Shown: positions 1 through 10,808, counted from the stretch's first letter. The stretch is 64,000 bases of DNA from Alistipes sp. (GCA_022767745.1 JALENN010000006.1:124001-188000); one strand, 5' to 3'. Notes: a model not told the origin generated them from the sequence alone. Numbers and translations: made by a program.

Positions 1-7
1 TCGGTAT

Positions 8-580
8 ATGGACGAGCTGGTAGAAGCGATTATGCAAGAGGGAAATTTCCACCCGTCGGAGGAAATTGTCCGTAAATTCCTGAGTTTGAGCAGGGAGGTA
101 TATTTCCCCGCAAAAAAGCCGGTAATTGAATACGGACGCATCAACTCGAATATTTATGCCGTAAAGAGCGGCATCCTGCGGGTGGTCTATTATCAGGAAG
201 AAAAGGAGGAGACCTACGGGTTTGCCTCTCCCGGTACGATTTTCCTTTCGCCCCACTCCTATTATATGAATCAGCCTGCGGTCATGCAGTTCGAGGCCTG
301 CAAAAAGGGCTGCACCTGTATCGAGATCCCGAAGGCACGGTTCGACAAGCTGATGGCCGAATCGCACAAGTGCGCCCGCTGGATGTTCGATCTGGCGATG
401 GGGCAGTTCTATACCTCTGAGATGAAACTGAAATACATCAAGGGCGACGCCCGTGAGCGTATTATTGCCGTCCTGAAATACCGTCCCGAAATTTTGGAGT
501 ATGTCTCAGCACGGACCCTTGCTTCATATATAGGTGTTACAGAGACCTACTTATGCCGCATCAAGAAGGAAATCCTATAG
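8..580 (+). CDS. Crp/Fnr-family transcriptional regulator
   Basis: A 190-residue protein with the Crp/Fnr layout. Residues about 25-115 resemble a cyclic-nucleotide-binding beta-roll (IEYGRINSNIYAVKSGILRV is the typical entry strand). Residues about 145-188 form a helix-turn-helix ending TLASYIGVTETYLCRIKKEI, the usual position of the recognition helix. No Cys cluster for an Fe-S centre is evident, so it is not an Fnr-type oxygen sensor. The ATG sits 7 bases from the window edge, so its promoter is not visible, but the length matches Bacteroidota family members and the gene appears complete. Base composition is visibly less GC-rich than its neighbours, which may reflect recent acquisition. 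It converges on the glycosyltransferase gene. Ligand and targets cannot be told from sequence. Confidence 0.85.
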   Translation: MDELVEAIMQEGNFHPSEEIVRKFLSLSREVYFPAKKPVIEYGRINSNIYAVKSGILRVVYYQEEKEETYGFASPGTIFLSPHSYYMNQPAVMQFEACKKGCTCIEIPKARFDKLMAESHKCARWMFDLAMGQFYTSEMKLKYIKGDARERIIAVLKYRPEILEYVSARTLASYIGVTETYLCRIKKEIL

Positions 581-620
581 TTTTTCCGATTTACGAACGC
601 CCCGACCGTATTGCCGCACG

Positions 621-1586
621 CTAAAGCCCCTTGCGGGCCAGCAGCCACGCCAGGCGGTTGTAGGCGGCCAGCACGGCGGGACGCAGCCGCGGGGGCAGGG
701 CGTTAAGGACACGCACCTTGCGCGCTATGCGGTGCGAGAGACGGTTGTAGGAGAAGAGGCGCAACGCCTCGGCCGCCGAAGCGGTATCTCCCCCAGCACT
801 CTGCACGAGGGCCTTGCCCAGAGCCACGCGGGCGACGTATTCGTTGCTCAAGCCGTCGGCCGCAGGGTCGTAGAGTTCGTATAGCGAATGCGAGGTCTGC
901 TCGGGGCGGAATATCGCGGCCGAGCGGTTGGATGCCGTGCGCGAATATACGGCCAGCGGCTGCGGTGTGAAGGCCACGGGGGCGCGGCGCGCCAGAACGG
1001 TCCAGAGCCACTGGTCCTCACCCATACGCATACCCTCGGGGAATCCCCCTACATCCATAACAAGGTCGCGCCGCAGTGTGGCAGCCGACGGAATGAGCAC
1101 ATAGCGCGTCATCGACTCGCGGAAGAAATCGACGACGCCCTCCTCGCGCGGGGTATCGCCCACGGTCCGCCGGCCATCGGTGTCGACCATGAAGCCCGTG
1201 CCGTAGGCGCCGCAGTCGGGATAGCGGGCGATCAGCGCAGCCACATGCCCGAGGTACTCGGGGTGCCAGCTGTCGTCGCCGTCGAGAAGGGCAACATGGC
1301 GTCCCGACGCCATTGCGATGCCACGGTTGCGGGCGGCACTCACGCCGCGGTTCTCCTGCCGCACAAGCCGTACCAGAGGCGAGGCGATGGCCTCGACAAC
1401 GGCGGCGCTGCCGTCCGTCGAACCGTCGTCGACGACGATAACCTCGCGCGGCGGCAGCGTCTGCGCCAGCACCGAACGCACGGCGCGGCCGATCTCGGCA
1501 GCCTTGTTGTAGAGGGGTATCACAACCGATATGTCGCACGGCGTCGCCGCCGGCTGCGTGCTGTTGTCGTTCATAGCGGAAAGCAT
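621..1586 (-). CDS. Family 2 glycosyltransferase
   Basis: A 321-residue GT-A fold glycosyltransferase of family 2. Residues about 18-60 carry the nucleotide-sugar entry motif DISVVIPLYNKA and VVDDGSTDGS. The metal-binding DxD equivalent is ALLDGDDSWHPEYL near residue 105, and an EDQWLW acidic motif lies near 190. The C-terminal third is variable and has no clear membrane segment. The protein should transfer a sugar onto a cell-surface glycan or lipid carrier in the cytoplasm. A second in-frame ATG four codons in (MNDNS) could also be the start. The gene is divergent from the GNGPSL-motif gene across about 105 bases holding promoters for both, suggesting shared use in surface polysaccharide synthesis. 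Donor and acceptor are unknown. Confidence 0.85.
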   Translation of the reverse strand: MLSAMNDNSTQPAATPCDISVVIPLYNKAAEIGRAVRSVLAQTLPPREVIVVDDGSTDGSAAVVEAIASPLVRLVRQENRGVSAARNRGIAMASGRHVALLDGDDSWHPEYLGHVAALIARYPDCGAYGTGFMVDTDGRRTVGDTPREEGVVDFFRESMTRYVLIPSAATLRRDLVMDVGGFPEGMRMGEDQWLWTVLARRAPVAFTPQPLAVYSRTASNRSAAIFRPEQTSHSLYELYDPAADGLSNEYVARVALGKALVQSAGGDTASAAEALRLFSYNRLSHRIARKVRVLNALPPRLRPAVLAAYNRLAWLLARKGL

Positions 1587-1637
1587 CCCAACGCGCGGCC
1601 GAAAGGGTCTCCGACAGCCCCGGCGCGCGACGGCATG

Positions 1638-1673
1638 ATTGCAAATTTAGGGATATTTTGTTAGTTTTGCAAG
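1638..1673. promoter_or_regulatory. Overlapping divergent Bacteroidota-type promoters
   Basis: Plus strand: -7 element TAGTTTTG at 1662-1669 with ATTG (one change from TTTG) 20 bases upstream at 1638-1641, driving the gene at 1692. Minus strand: TAAATTTG, complement of 1642-1649, with CTTG, complement of 1670-1673, 20 bases upstream, driving the glycosyltransferase. The two core promoters overlap almost completely, so the two genes probably compete for or share RNA polymerase. Confidence 0.45.
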
Positions 1674-1691
1674 ACAGCAACATTACCGCCG

Positions 1692-2594
1692 ATGCGCCTC
1701 TCACTACGAATAATCGAAGCTCTGCGCAACACCTTCGACACCGCCCTCTTCTTCGCCACGATGGCCGTGAAGGAGGGCTTCAGCAACACGGTCGCCCGCG
1801 CCGGCGCCGTCGACATGAACCCCGCACGCCGTATCGCCATCCTCGGCAACGGCCCCTCGCTGCGGCACGAGATGGCTGCCATACGGCATGACGCCGAGGC
1901 CGCGGCATGCGACATCATGGCGGTGAACTTCTTCGCCCTGGGCGACGAGTACGAGACGCTGCGCCCGAAATACTACGTTCTCTCGGACCCGCAGTTCTTC
2001 CGCCGCAGCGGCCGCAGCGAACGCGTCGAGGCATTGTACAGGGCACTTGACACCCGCACGTCGTGGACGATGATCCTCTACGTGCAGCACTACAACCCCG
2101 AACGGTTCGACTACCGCGCCGCCGTGCCCAATCCCAACGTGCGCATCGTGCCGTTCCATACGACGGTGTTCCACGGCTTCCGCAGCATGGAGTTCTGGTG
2201 CTACCGCCACGGCCTCGGCTCGGGCAACTTCGGCACCGTGGTGCAGAACGGCGAGTTCATAGCCCTGCTGCTCGGCTACCGCCTCATCGAGCTCTACGGC
2301 GTCGACCACACGCTGCTCGACGGGCTCTGCGTCGACGAGGCCAACCGTCTCTGCCGCATCAAGAGCCACTACTACGACAACGGCACCCCCACGGCCGAAC
2401 CCATCTACGTCAACGCCACCGAGCCGCCGCAGCCCTACACGATGGCCTCCTACCTGGCCGAGACGGCCGAGCTCTTCCGCGGCCACGAGGTGCTGCGCGA
2501 CTACGCCCGCACGCTCGGCGCACGCATCATAAACCGTACCCGCGGCTCGATGATCGACGCCTACGAACGCCGTCCCGTCGGGGCCGAGAAGTAG
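1692..2594 (+). CDS. GNGPSL-motif protein, possible GT42/DUF115-like glycosyltransferase
   Basis: A 300-residue soluble protein not assigned to a named enzyme. Its best landmark is IAILGNGPSL at residues 48-57, resembling the nucleotide-binding start of Campylobacter CstII-type sialyltransferases and of DUF115/MptE-like proteins. It is followed by DIMAVNFFAL and a central LLLGYRLIELYGVDHTLLDG segment, in the position where those families have an ALGYKEIYLSGID-like strand. This suggests a Rossmann-type CMP- or nucleotide-sugar-binding fold. There is no signal peptide. It is divergent from a GT2 glycosyltransferase and may act on the same surface glycan. The transferase role is inference; the fold assignment is moderately sure. 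Confidence 0.6.
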   Translation: MRLSLRIIEALRNTFDTALFFATMAVKEGFSNTVARAGAVDMNPARRIAILGNGPSLRHEMAAIRHDAEAAACDIMAVNFFALGDEYETLRPKYYVLSDPQFFRRSGRSERVEALYRALDTRTSWTMILYVQHYNPERFDYRAAVPNPNVRIVPFHTTVFHGFRSMEFWCYRHGLGSGNFGTVVQNGEFIALLLGYRLIELYGVDHTLLDGLCVDEANRLCRIKSHYYDNGTPTAEPIYVNATEPPQPYTMASYLAETAELFRGHEVLRDYARTLGARIINRTRGSMIDAYERRPVGAEK

Positions 2595-2719
2595 CACGGC
2601 ACCCTCTTTCCCCGTTATCTTCAGCCCCCGCACGAGGGGTTTTGGCATGCCTTGCGGCATAATCTCACGGCAAAGACACAAGTTGGCGGCGAATTATGCC
2701 CCAATTCCGCAAAACTTAA

Positions 2720-2727
2720 TATCTTTG
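2720..2727 (+). promoter_or_regulatory. -7 promoter element of speA
   Basis: TATCTTTG, an exact match to TAnnTTTG, lies about 51 bases before the speA ATG. No TTTG is seen at the expected -33 distance. Confidence 0.45.
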
Positions 2728-2778
2728 CACTAATTTACCTTTAATACTTAAACACGAAACAGAAACTCTTGGCGAGAA

Positions 2779-4671
<1,893 letters not shown>

Positions 4672-4757
4672 CCCCGCCCGGCATGCGCGGCACGGCGCAG
4701 CAGCGTGACAAACAAAATTAATCGCCCGCAAAGGCGGCATAATAGGAAAATAAATCG

Positions 4758-4765
4758 TAACTTCG
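4758..4765 (+). promoter_or_regulatory. Variant -7 promoter element before carboxynorspermidine synthase
   Basis: TAACTTCG, one change from TAnnTTTG, is embedded in AAATCGTAACTTCGT. Nearly the same sequence precedes the genes at 6992 and 10961, which supports a real element despite the mismatch. Confidence 0.35.
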
Positions 4766-4835
4766 TGGTGCGGCCGCCGGCGGCCATCAGACCGTGGCGC
4801 CGCACCCAACCTTTACCCATACAAGAGACGCAAAA

Positions 4836-6029
4836 ATGAGCAGAGTATTACAGATCGGCTGCGGCGGCGTCGGTACCGTCGTAGCGCACAAGCTGGCACA
4901 GAACCCCGATGTCTTCACCGAGATCATGATCGCCAGCCGCACCAAGAGCAAGTGCGACGCCGTGGCTGCCGCCATCGGCAAACCCAACATAAGCACCGCC
5001 GCCGTCGATGCCGACGACGTGAAGGCGCTGGTTGCCCTCATGCGCCAGTTCAAGCCCGACATCGTGGTGAACGTGGCCCTGCCCTATCAGGACCTCACGA
5101 TCATGGATGCCTGCCTCGAGGCGGGTGTCAGCTACCTCGACACGGCCAACTACGAGCCGCGCGACGAGGCGCACTTCGAGTACAGCTGGCAGTGGGCCTA
5201 CAAGAAGCGTTTCGAGGAGGCCGGCCTCACGGCAATCCTCGGCTGCGGCTTCGACCCGGGCGTGTCGGGCATATTCACCGCCTACGCCGCCAAGCACCAC
5301 TTCGACGAGATCCACACGCTCGATATCGTCGACTGTAACGCCGGCAACCACCACAAGGCCTTCGCCACCAACTTCAACCCCGAGATCAACATCCGCGAGA
5401 TCACGCAGAAGGGCCGCTACTACAAGGACGGACAGTGGGTTGAGACGGGCGCCCTCGAGATACACAAGGGGCTGACCTATCCCAACATCGGCGAAAGGGA
5501 GAGCTACCTGATGTACCACGAGGAGCTGGAGTCTCTCGTTAAGAACTTCCCCACGATCCGCCAGGCCCGCTTCTGGATGACCTTCGGACAGGAGTACCTC
5601 ACCCACCTGCGCGTGATACAGAACATCGGCATGGCCCGCATCGACGAGGTCGAGTACCAGGGCATGAAGATCGTGCCGCTGCAGTTCCTCAAGGCCGTGC
5701 TGCCCGATCCCCAGGACCTGGGCGAGAACTACGAGGGCGAGACCTCGATCGGCTGCCGCATACGCGGTGTGAAGGACGGCAAGGAGCACACCTATTACAT
5801 CTACAACAACTGCTCGCACCACGAGGCATACCTCGAGACGGGAATGCAGGCCGTAAGCTACACGACGGGCGTGCCGGCCATGATCGGCGCCATGATGTAC
5901 CTCAAGGGTCTGTGGCGTCGTCCGGGCGTATGGAACGTCGAGGAGTTCGATCCCGACCCCTTCATGGAGCAGCTCAACAAGCAGGGACTGCCGTGGCACG
6001 AGGTGTTCGACGGCGATCTGGAGCTCTGA
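4836..6029 (+). CDS. Carboxynorspermidine synthase (saccharopine dehydrogenase family)
   Basis: About 397 residues. The N-terminal Rossmann motif is LQIGCGGVGTVVAHKL at residues 5-20, and CGFDPGVSGIFTAYAAKH is the conserved saccharopine-dehydrogenase-like stretch. In bacteria lacking S-adenosylmethionine decarboxylase this enzyme condenses putrescine with aspartate semialdehyde, using NADPH, to make carboxyspermidine or carboxynorspermidine. Its position directly after speA supports the polyamine role over lysine metabolism. The start chosen is ATG 4836 (MSRVLQIG); an upstream in-frame ATG at 4794 would add 14 residues ahead of the Rossmann strand and is less likely. The partner decarboxylase NspC is not in this window. 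Confidence 0.88.
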   Translation: MSRVLQIGCGGVGTVVAHKLAQNPDVFTEIMIASRTKSKCDAVAAAIGKPNISTAAVDADDVKALVALMRQFKPDIVVNVALPYQDLTIMDACLEAGVSYLDTANYEPRDEAHFEYSWQWAYKKRFEEAGLTAILGCGFDPGVSGIFTAYAAKHHFDEIHTLDIVDCNAGNHHKAFATNFNPEINIREITQKGRYYKDGQWVETGALEIHKGLTYPNIGERESYLMYHEELESLVKNFPTIRQARFWMTFGQEYLTHLRVIQNIGMARIDEVEYQGMKIVPLQFLKAVLPDPQDLGENYEGETSIGCRIRGVKDGKEHTYYIYNNCSHHEAYLETGMQAVSYTTGVPAMIGAMMYLKGLWRRPGVWNVEEFDPDPFMEQLNKQGLPWHEVFDGDLEL

Positions 6030-6045
6030 TAACACTCTACGCGAC

Positions 6046-6072
6046 AGGGCGGCCGCCGAGGCCGCCCTTTTC
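6046..6072 (+). terminator. Rho-independent terminator after carboxynorspermidine synthase
   Basis: A 9-bp GC stem (AGGGCGGCC with GGCCGCCCT, loop GCCGA) is followed by a short T run. Confidence 0.75.
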
Positions 6073-6127
6073 GTTTCACACGGCGGCCATCGCGCCGCCG
6101 CATACGGGAACGCAAAAACACACCGCC

Positions 6128-6919
6128 ATGAAATATGCACTGGTCACGGGAGCCTCGTCGGGCATAGGCGAGGCGTATGCGCGCCTTTTGGCCGAGGGCG
6201 GGCACAACGTCGTCGTCGCAAGCAACCGCGACGGCGACAACCGACGCGTAGCCGAACAGCTGCGGCGCGAGTACGGCGTTCGGGCCGAGCCGCTCTACGC
6301 CGACCTTGCGGAGGCCGACGCCGCGGAACGCATCCACGCATGGTGCGACGAGAGGCAGATCGAGGTCGACATACTCGTCAGCAACGCCGGCATACTCCAC
6401 TTCGGCCTGCTTGCCCGCACCGACACGGCCGCCATCGACCGCATCGTGGCGCTGCACTGCACCACGCCCGCCAAGCTGTGCCGCCTCTTCGCCGCCGACA
6501 TGTGCCGCCGCGGCGGGGGACGCATACTCATCATGTCGTCGATAACGGCGTGGACGCCATACCCCACCATGTCGCTCTACGGCGCGACGAAGGCCTTCCT
6601 GCGCAACTTCGCCACATCGCTGCGGCTCGAGCTGCGCGACAGCGGCGTCGGCGTCACCACCGTATTTCCGGGGGCGGTCGACACCCCTCTCTACAACCTC
6701 ACCGAGCGGCACCGCCGCCTGCTCCGCCGCACTGGGCTCATGATGTCGCCGCAGGAGGTGGCACGCCGCGGTCTGCGCGCCATGATGCGCGGCCGCGCGC
6801 GCTGCATCCCCGGCCTTGCCGCCAAGATCGAGGTGCTGGCGTGCAGCCTGCTTCCCGCCTGCGCCATACGCCCCGTCATGCGGCTGCCCGCCGTGCGGCG
6901 GCTGCTGGAGAGGCTGTAA
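6128..6919 (+). CDS. Short-chain dehydrogenase/reductase
   Basis: A 263-residue classical SDR. The cofactor motif TGASSGIG is at residues 7-14, NAG at about 86-88, and the catalytic set is S138, Y151 and K155 (YGATK). A basic or polar residue after the Rossmann strand (ASNRDGDN) suggests NADP(H). The C-terminal 40 residues are hydrophobic and basic and may attach to membrane, as in SDRs acting on lipids. The open frame extends upstream, but ATG 6128 begins exactly at the Rossmann strand and is the natural start. It follows a terminator, so it is probably its own unit. The substrate is unknown. Confidence 0.88.
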   Translation: MKYALVTGASSGIGEAYARLLAEGGHNVVVASNRDGDNRRVAEQLRREYGVRAEPLYADLAEADAAERIHAWCDERQIEVDILVSNAGILHFGLLARTDTAAIDRIVALHCTTPAKLCRLFAADMCRRGGGRILIMSSITAWTPYPTMSLYGATKAFLRNFATSLRLELRDSGVGVTTVFPGAVDTPLYNLTERHRRLLRRTGLMMSPQEVARRGLRAMMRGRARCIPGLAAKIEVLACSLLPACAIRPVMRLPAVRRLLERL

Positions 6920-6959
6920 GACCGGCGGCCCCGACGTGGCGAAATTGGCGATAAATTCG

Positions 6960-6967
6960 TAACTTTG
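6960..6967 (+). promoter_or_regulatory. -7 promoter element of the NlpC/P60 operon
   Basis: TAACTTTG matches TAnnTTTG exactly and sits in AAATTCGTAACTTTG, the extended motif shared with the elements at 4758 and 10809. It lies about 25 bases before the ATG at 6992. Confidence 0.5.
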
Positions 6968-6991
6968 CTATAATCCGCAACCCTGCAACCC

Positions 6992-8191
6992 ATGAAGACC
7001 CGCATCCTGACAACCATACTGATACTGTCGTGCATCGCCCTGCCCGCCGCGGCACAGACGCGCGATGCGCTCCCCGCCGACGTGCGGCACATCGTCGACT
7101 CGCTGCGCCGCGCATACGCCCCCGACAGCCGCACGGCCATCCTAGACGTCGACTGCACCGTCGCCGACCGCCACATCATGGTGCGCGGCCGCACCACCTC
7201 GGCCGCATGCCGGCAGGCGCTCTACGACGCCCTCCGCAGCGCGGGATACGAGACGGTGGAGTGCATGCGGCGGCTGCCCGACACCCCGCTCGGCGCCGAC
7301 ACGCTGGCCGTGGTACGGCTCTCGGTGTGCAACATGCGCTCGGCGCCCGACTTCTCGGCCGAGATGGTGTCGCAGGCCGTCATGGGCATGCCGGTGCGCG
7401 TGCTAGACTACGACGGCTGGTACCTGATACAGAGCCCCGACGACTACATAGCGTGGGTGCACCCCGCCGCCATCGAACTGATGGACCGCGACGAGATGCA
7501 GGCGTGGAACAGGGCCGAGAAGGCCGTCGTGACGTCGCACTGCGGTTTCGTACGCACCGCCCCGCGCGACGACGCCCCGACCGTGTCGGACATCGTCGCG
7601 GGCAACCGCCTGCGCCTCACGGGAGAGAAGGGACGCTTCTACGCGGTGGAATACCCCGACGGCCGCACGGGCTACATACCGAAGGCCGACGCACGGCCCG
7701 AATCGGAGTGGCGCAGGACGCTGCGGTACGATGCCGATGCCATCATCGCCACGGCGCAGACGCTGACGGGCGTACCCTACCTGTGGGCGGGGACATCGTC
7801 AAAGGGGATGGACTGCAGCGGCTTCGTACGCACGGTGCTCTACATGCACGACATCATAATCCCGCGCGACGCCTCGCAGCAGGCGCTCACGGGCAGCCGC
7901 ATCGAGATAGCGCCCGACCTCAGGAACCTCGAGCCGGGCGACCTGCTCTTCTTCGGGCGCAAGGCCACGGCCACCAGCCGCGAGCGGGTGGTACACGTAG
8001 GCATATACATCGGCGGCGGACGCTTCATACACTCGCAGGGCGACGTGCGCACCGGCAGCCTCGACTCGCAGGACGAACTCTTCGACGGCTACAACCTCGC
8101 GCGCCTGCTCTTCGCCGCGCGCATACTGCCCCACATCGACCGGCTGCCGCAACTATGCACCACGCCCAACAACCCCTACTACCGATTCTGA
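6992..8191 (+). CDS. Exported NlpC/P60 endopeptidase with SH3 domains
   Basis: A 399-residue secreted peptidase. A signal peptide covers residues 1-21 (cleavage near PAAAQ). Two SH3-like segments (about 105-165 and 175-235, the second with GRTGYIPKADA) precede an NlpC/P60 domain at about 245-370. The catalytic triad candidates are C275 (GMDCSGFV), H335 (VVHVGIYIG) and H347 (RFIHSQG). The closest functional type is YkfC-like gamma-D-glutamyl-diamino-acid endopeptidase, which releases L-Ala-D-Glu from murein peptides. It heads a tight run with a dipeptide epimerase (37-base gap) and a transglutaminase-like lipoprotein. That pairing is the main support for a murein-peptide substrate. Confidence 0.9.
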   Translation: MKTRILTTILILSCIALPAAAQTRDALPADVRHIVDSLRRAYAPDSRTAILDVDCTVADRHIMVRGRTTSAACRQALYDALRSAGYETVECMRRLPDTPLGADTLAVVRLSVCNMRSAPDFSAEMVSQAVMGMPVRVLDYDGWYLIQSPDDYIAWVHPAAIELMDRDEMQAWNRAEKAVVTSHCGFVRTAPRDDAPTVSDIVAGNRLRLTGEKGRFYAVEYPDGRTGYIPKADARPESEWRRTLRYDADAIIATAQTLTGVPYLWAGTSSKGMDCSGFVRTVLYMHDIIIPRDASQQALTGSRIEIAPDLRNLEPGDLLFFGRKATATSRERVVHVGIYIGGGRFIHSQGDVRTGSLDSQDELFDGYNLARLLFAARILPHIDRLPQLCTTPNNPYYRF

Positions 8192-8228
8192 CACCGCGGC
8201 GCACGGCCGCCCCAATACCCCCCGCACG

Positions 8229-9407
8229 ATGCCCACACGAAAAGAGTTCCTAAAGACAATGGCCACGCTGGCCGCAGGCACGGCCCTCGGCCTCGACGCC
8301 GCGGCACACGCCCCGAAGCGCCCCGCCCCCTTCAACATCAACCGCGGCGGCACGGGCGCACGCATGAAGCTGCGCTTCTTCCCCTATGAACTGAAGCTGC
8401 GGCACGTATTCACCGTGGCGACATACTCGCGGTCGACGACGCCCGACATACAGGTCGAGATCGACTACGACGGCGTGACGGGTTACGGCGAGGCCTCGAT
8501 GCCGCCCTACCTGCAGCGCGAGCTGGGCTCGCCCGAGAGCGTCGCGGCATTCCTCGGGCGGGTGCAGCAGATCATCGGCGAGTTCGACGACCCGTTCAAG
8601 ACCGAGGAGATACTCGCCCGCATCGACTCGCTCTCGCCGGGCGACGCCGCAGGCAAGGCCGCCGTCGACATCGCGCTGCACGACCTGACGGGCAAGCTGC
8701 TCGGGGCGCCGTGGTTCCGCATCTGGGGCCTCGACAGGGAGAAAGCCCCCTCGACGACCTTCACCATAGGCATCGACACGCCCGATGTGGTGCGCCGCAA
8801 GACACGCGAGTGCGCCGACCGCTTCAACATACTCAAGGTGAAGCTCGGCGGCGAGAACGACCGCCTCATGATCGAGACCATACGCTCGGTGACCGACCTG
8901 CCCATCGCCGTCGATGCCAACCAGGGATGGCATGACCGCCGGCAAGCCCTCGACATGATACTCTGGCTCAAGGAGCAGGGCGTGGTCATGGTCGAGCAGC
9001 CCATGCCGCGCCAGCAGCGCGACGACATGGCGTGGGTGACGCAGCAGAGCCCGCTGCCCGTCTTCGCCGACGAGGCCATCCAGCGTCTGGGCGACGTGGC
9101 GGCCATGAAGGGGCTGTACACGGGCATCAACATCAAGCTGATGAAGTGTACGGGCATGCGCGAGGCGTGGAAGATGCTCACGCTCGCACGCGCCCTCGGC
9201 ATGAAGGTGATGGTGGGGTGCATGACCGAAACATCGTGTGCCTGCTCGGCGGCGGCGCAGCTCTCGCCCGCGGTCGATTTCGCCGACCTGGACGGCAACC
9301 TGCTCATCGCCAACGACCGTTTCCGCGGCATGGAGGTCGTGGACGGCAGGATAACCCTCCCCGACCGCCCGGGCATAGGCGTCGAACTCATCGAACCTCA
9401 AAAATGA
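8229..9407 (+). CDS. Exported dipeptide epimerase (enolase superfamily)
   Basis: A 392-residue enolase-superfamily enzyme of the L-Ala-D/L-Glu epimerase type. The acid-base lysine pair is ILKVKLGG and INIKLMKC, and the metal ligands are in VDANQGW, VEQP and FADEA. The N-terminal 35 residues form an export signal (KEFLKTMATLAAGTALG) that resembles a Tat signal but has TRK rather than RR, so the secretion route is unclear. The enzyme would convert L-Ala-D-Glu to L-Ala-L-Glu outside the cytoplasm, so it could be digested by ordinary peptidases. It lies between the NlpC/P60 and transglutaminase genes (7-base gap downstream). Other dipeptide specificities are possible in this family. Confidence 0.9.
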   Translation: MPTRKEFLKTMATLAAGTALGLDAAAHAPKRPAPFNINRGGTGARMKLRFFPYELKLRHVFTVATYSRSTTPDIQVEIDYDGVTGYGEASMPPYLQRELGSPESVAAFLGRVQQIIGEFDDPFKTEEILARIDSLSPGDAAGKAAVDIALHDLTGKLLGAPWFRIWGLDREKAPSTTFTIGIDTPDVVRRKTRECADRFNILKVKLGGENDRLMIETIRSVTDLPIAVDANQGWHDRRQALDMILWLKEQGVVMVEQPMPRQQRDDMAWVTQQSPLPVFADEAIQRLGDVAAMKGLYTGINIKLMKCTGMREAWKMLTLARALGMKVMVGCMTETSCACSAAAQLSPAVDFADLDGNLLIANDRFRGMEVVDGRITLPDRPGIGVELIEPQK

Positions 9408-9414
9408 CACCGCC

Positions 9415-10773
9415 ATGCTACAACGTACCATCCGCGCGGCCATAGCCGCCGCGACACTCCTTACGGCGGCCTCGTGCGGCACTGCGACACCGCCCGCCGC
9501 CGACACCGCCGCCACATACCGCTGGGAGGATGACCTGCGGCAGCGCCTGGCCGTCGATTTCTGCCTCACGGAGGAGCAGGTCGCCGAATACATACGCCGC
9601 TACATCCCCGACCTCACGCCGCAGCAGATGCGATCGTGGGAGGCATCGGGCGCCCTCGAGTGCATGGTCGTCGACGGACAGCGGCTATACTTCCACTCGG
9701 CGGCGCGCAACCTCTTCCGCATCGACCCGCAGTGCCGTGCCATAAAGGAGGCGGCCGACGGCGCGGAACACAGCGCCACCGAACCCGCCAACCTCAAGAA
9801 CCTGCCCGAGATCATCGGCGCCGCCTCGGCCGAAAGGCCCGTCGCCGCACCCAAGCGCATGCGCGTGACCTACACGCTTACCGTGGCGGCCGACGCCGTG
9901 CCCGCGGGCGAGACCATACGCTGCTGGCTGCCATTCCCGCGGCGCGACGTGCCGCGGCAGAGCGACGTGCGGCTGCTCGGCGCAAGCGAGGCGAAATATA
10001 CCCTCGCCCCCGACTCGTGTCGCCACAGCACGCTCTACATGGAACGGCAGGCCGTGGCGGGCGAGCCCACAGTCTTCAGCGAGACCTTCGAATACACCTC
10101 CGCAGGCGAGCGGCACGACCTGCGGCGCATCGCCCCCCTGCCCTACGACACCACGTCGGAGACCTACCGCACCTACACCTCCGAGCGCGAGCGGCACATA
10201 CGCTTCACGCCGCGCCTGCGCGCCCTCGCCGCCGCCATAACAGGCGACGCCGCCACACCCGTGCAGAAGGCCGAAAGGATCTTCCGCTACATATGCGACC
10301 GCTACCCGTGGGCCTCGGCGCGCGAGTACTCCACCATAGACAACATACCCGAGTATGTGGTCGACAACGGCCACGGCGACTGCGGGCAGGTGAGCCTGCT
10401 CTTCATCACGCTCTGCCGCATAAGCGGCATACCGGCCCGTTTCCAGAGCGGCTTCATGATGCACCCCGGGGCGTGGAACCTACACGACTGGGCCGAGATA
10501 TACATCGAGGGCACGGGATGGGTCCCCGTCGACCAGTCGTTCGGCATGCCCGACTACGCGCGCAACGACGACGAGCGCCTCTTCTTCCTCGGCGGCATCG
10601 ACTCGTGGCGCATGGCCGTCAACAACGACTACGGCTGCCCGCTATACCCAGCCAAGCGCTTCCCGCGCAGCGAAACGGTCGATTTCCAACGCGGCGAGGC
10701 CGAGTGGCGCGGCGGCAACCTCTACTTCACGGAGTGGAGCTACGACATGAAAATAGAATATCTCGACAATTAA
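9415..10773 (+). CDS. Transglutaminase-like lipoprotein
   Basis: A 452-residue lipoprotein. The lipid cysteine is C21 in LLTAASC. Residues about 130-250 are a beta-rich N-terminal domain. A transglutaminase-like cysteine protease core follows at about 270-390, with triad candidates C323 (GHGDCGQVS), H357 (NLHDWAEIY) and D373 (VPVDQSFG). Such enzymes cleave or cross-link peptide amides. The gene is 7 bases after the dipeptide epimerase and probably in the same transcript, so a role in periplasmic processing of murein or other peptides is inferred. The exact substrate is unknown. Confidence 0.85.
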   Translation: MLQRTIRAAIAAATLLTAASCGTATPPAADTAATYRWEDDLRQRLAVDFCLTEEQVAEYIRRYIPDLTPQQMRSWEASGALECMVVDGQRLYFHSAARNLFRIDPQCRAIKEAADGAEHSATEPANLKNLPEIIGAASAERPVAAPKRMRVTYTLTVAADAVPAGETIRCWLPFPRRDVPRQSDVRLLGASEAKYTLAPDSCRHSTLYMERQAVAGEPTVFSETFEYTSAGERHDLRRIAPLPYDTTSETYRTYTSERERHIRFTPRLRALAAAITGDAATPVQKAERIFRYICDRYPWASAREYSTIDNIPEYVVDNGHGDCGQVSLLFITLCRISGIPARFQSGFMMHPGAWNLHDWAEIYIEGTGWVPVDQSFGMPDYARNDDERLFFLGGIDSWRMAVNNDYGCPLYPAKRFPRSETVDFQRGEAEWRGGNLYFTEWSYDMKIEYLDN

Positions 10774-10808
10774 TCGCCCGCCGAAAGACGCAGGTTCGTC
10801 AAAAATTC

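Noticed and set aside
8229..8330. Tat signal peptide on the epimerase (and on the phosphodiesterase at 52107)
   Set aside because: Neither has the RR pair (TRKEFL and SRKKFL), so Tat export cannot be claimed; a general export signal is still likely.
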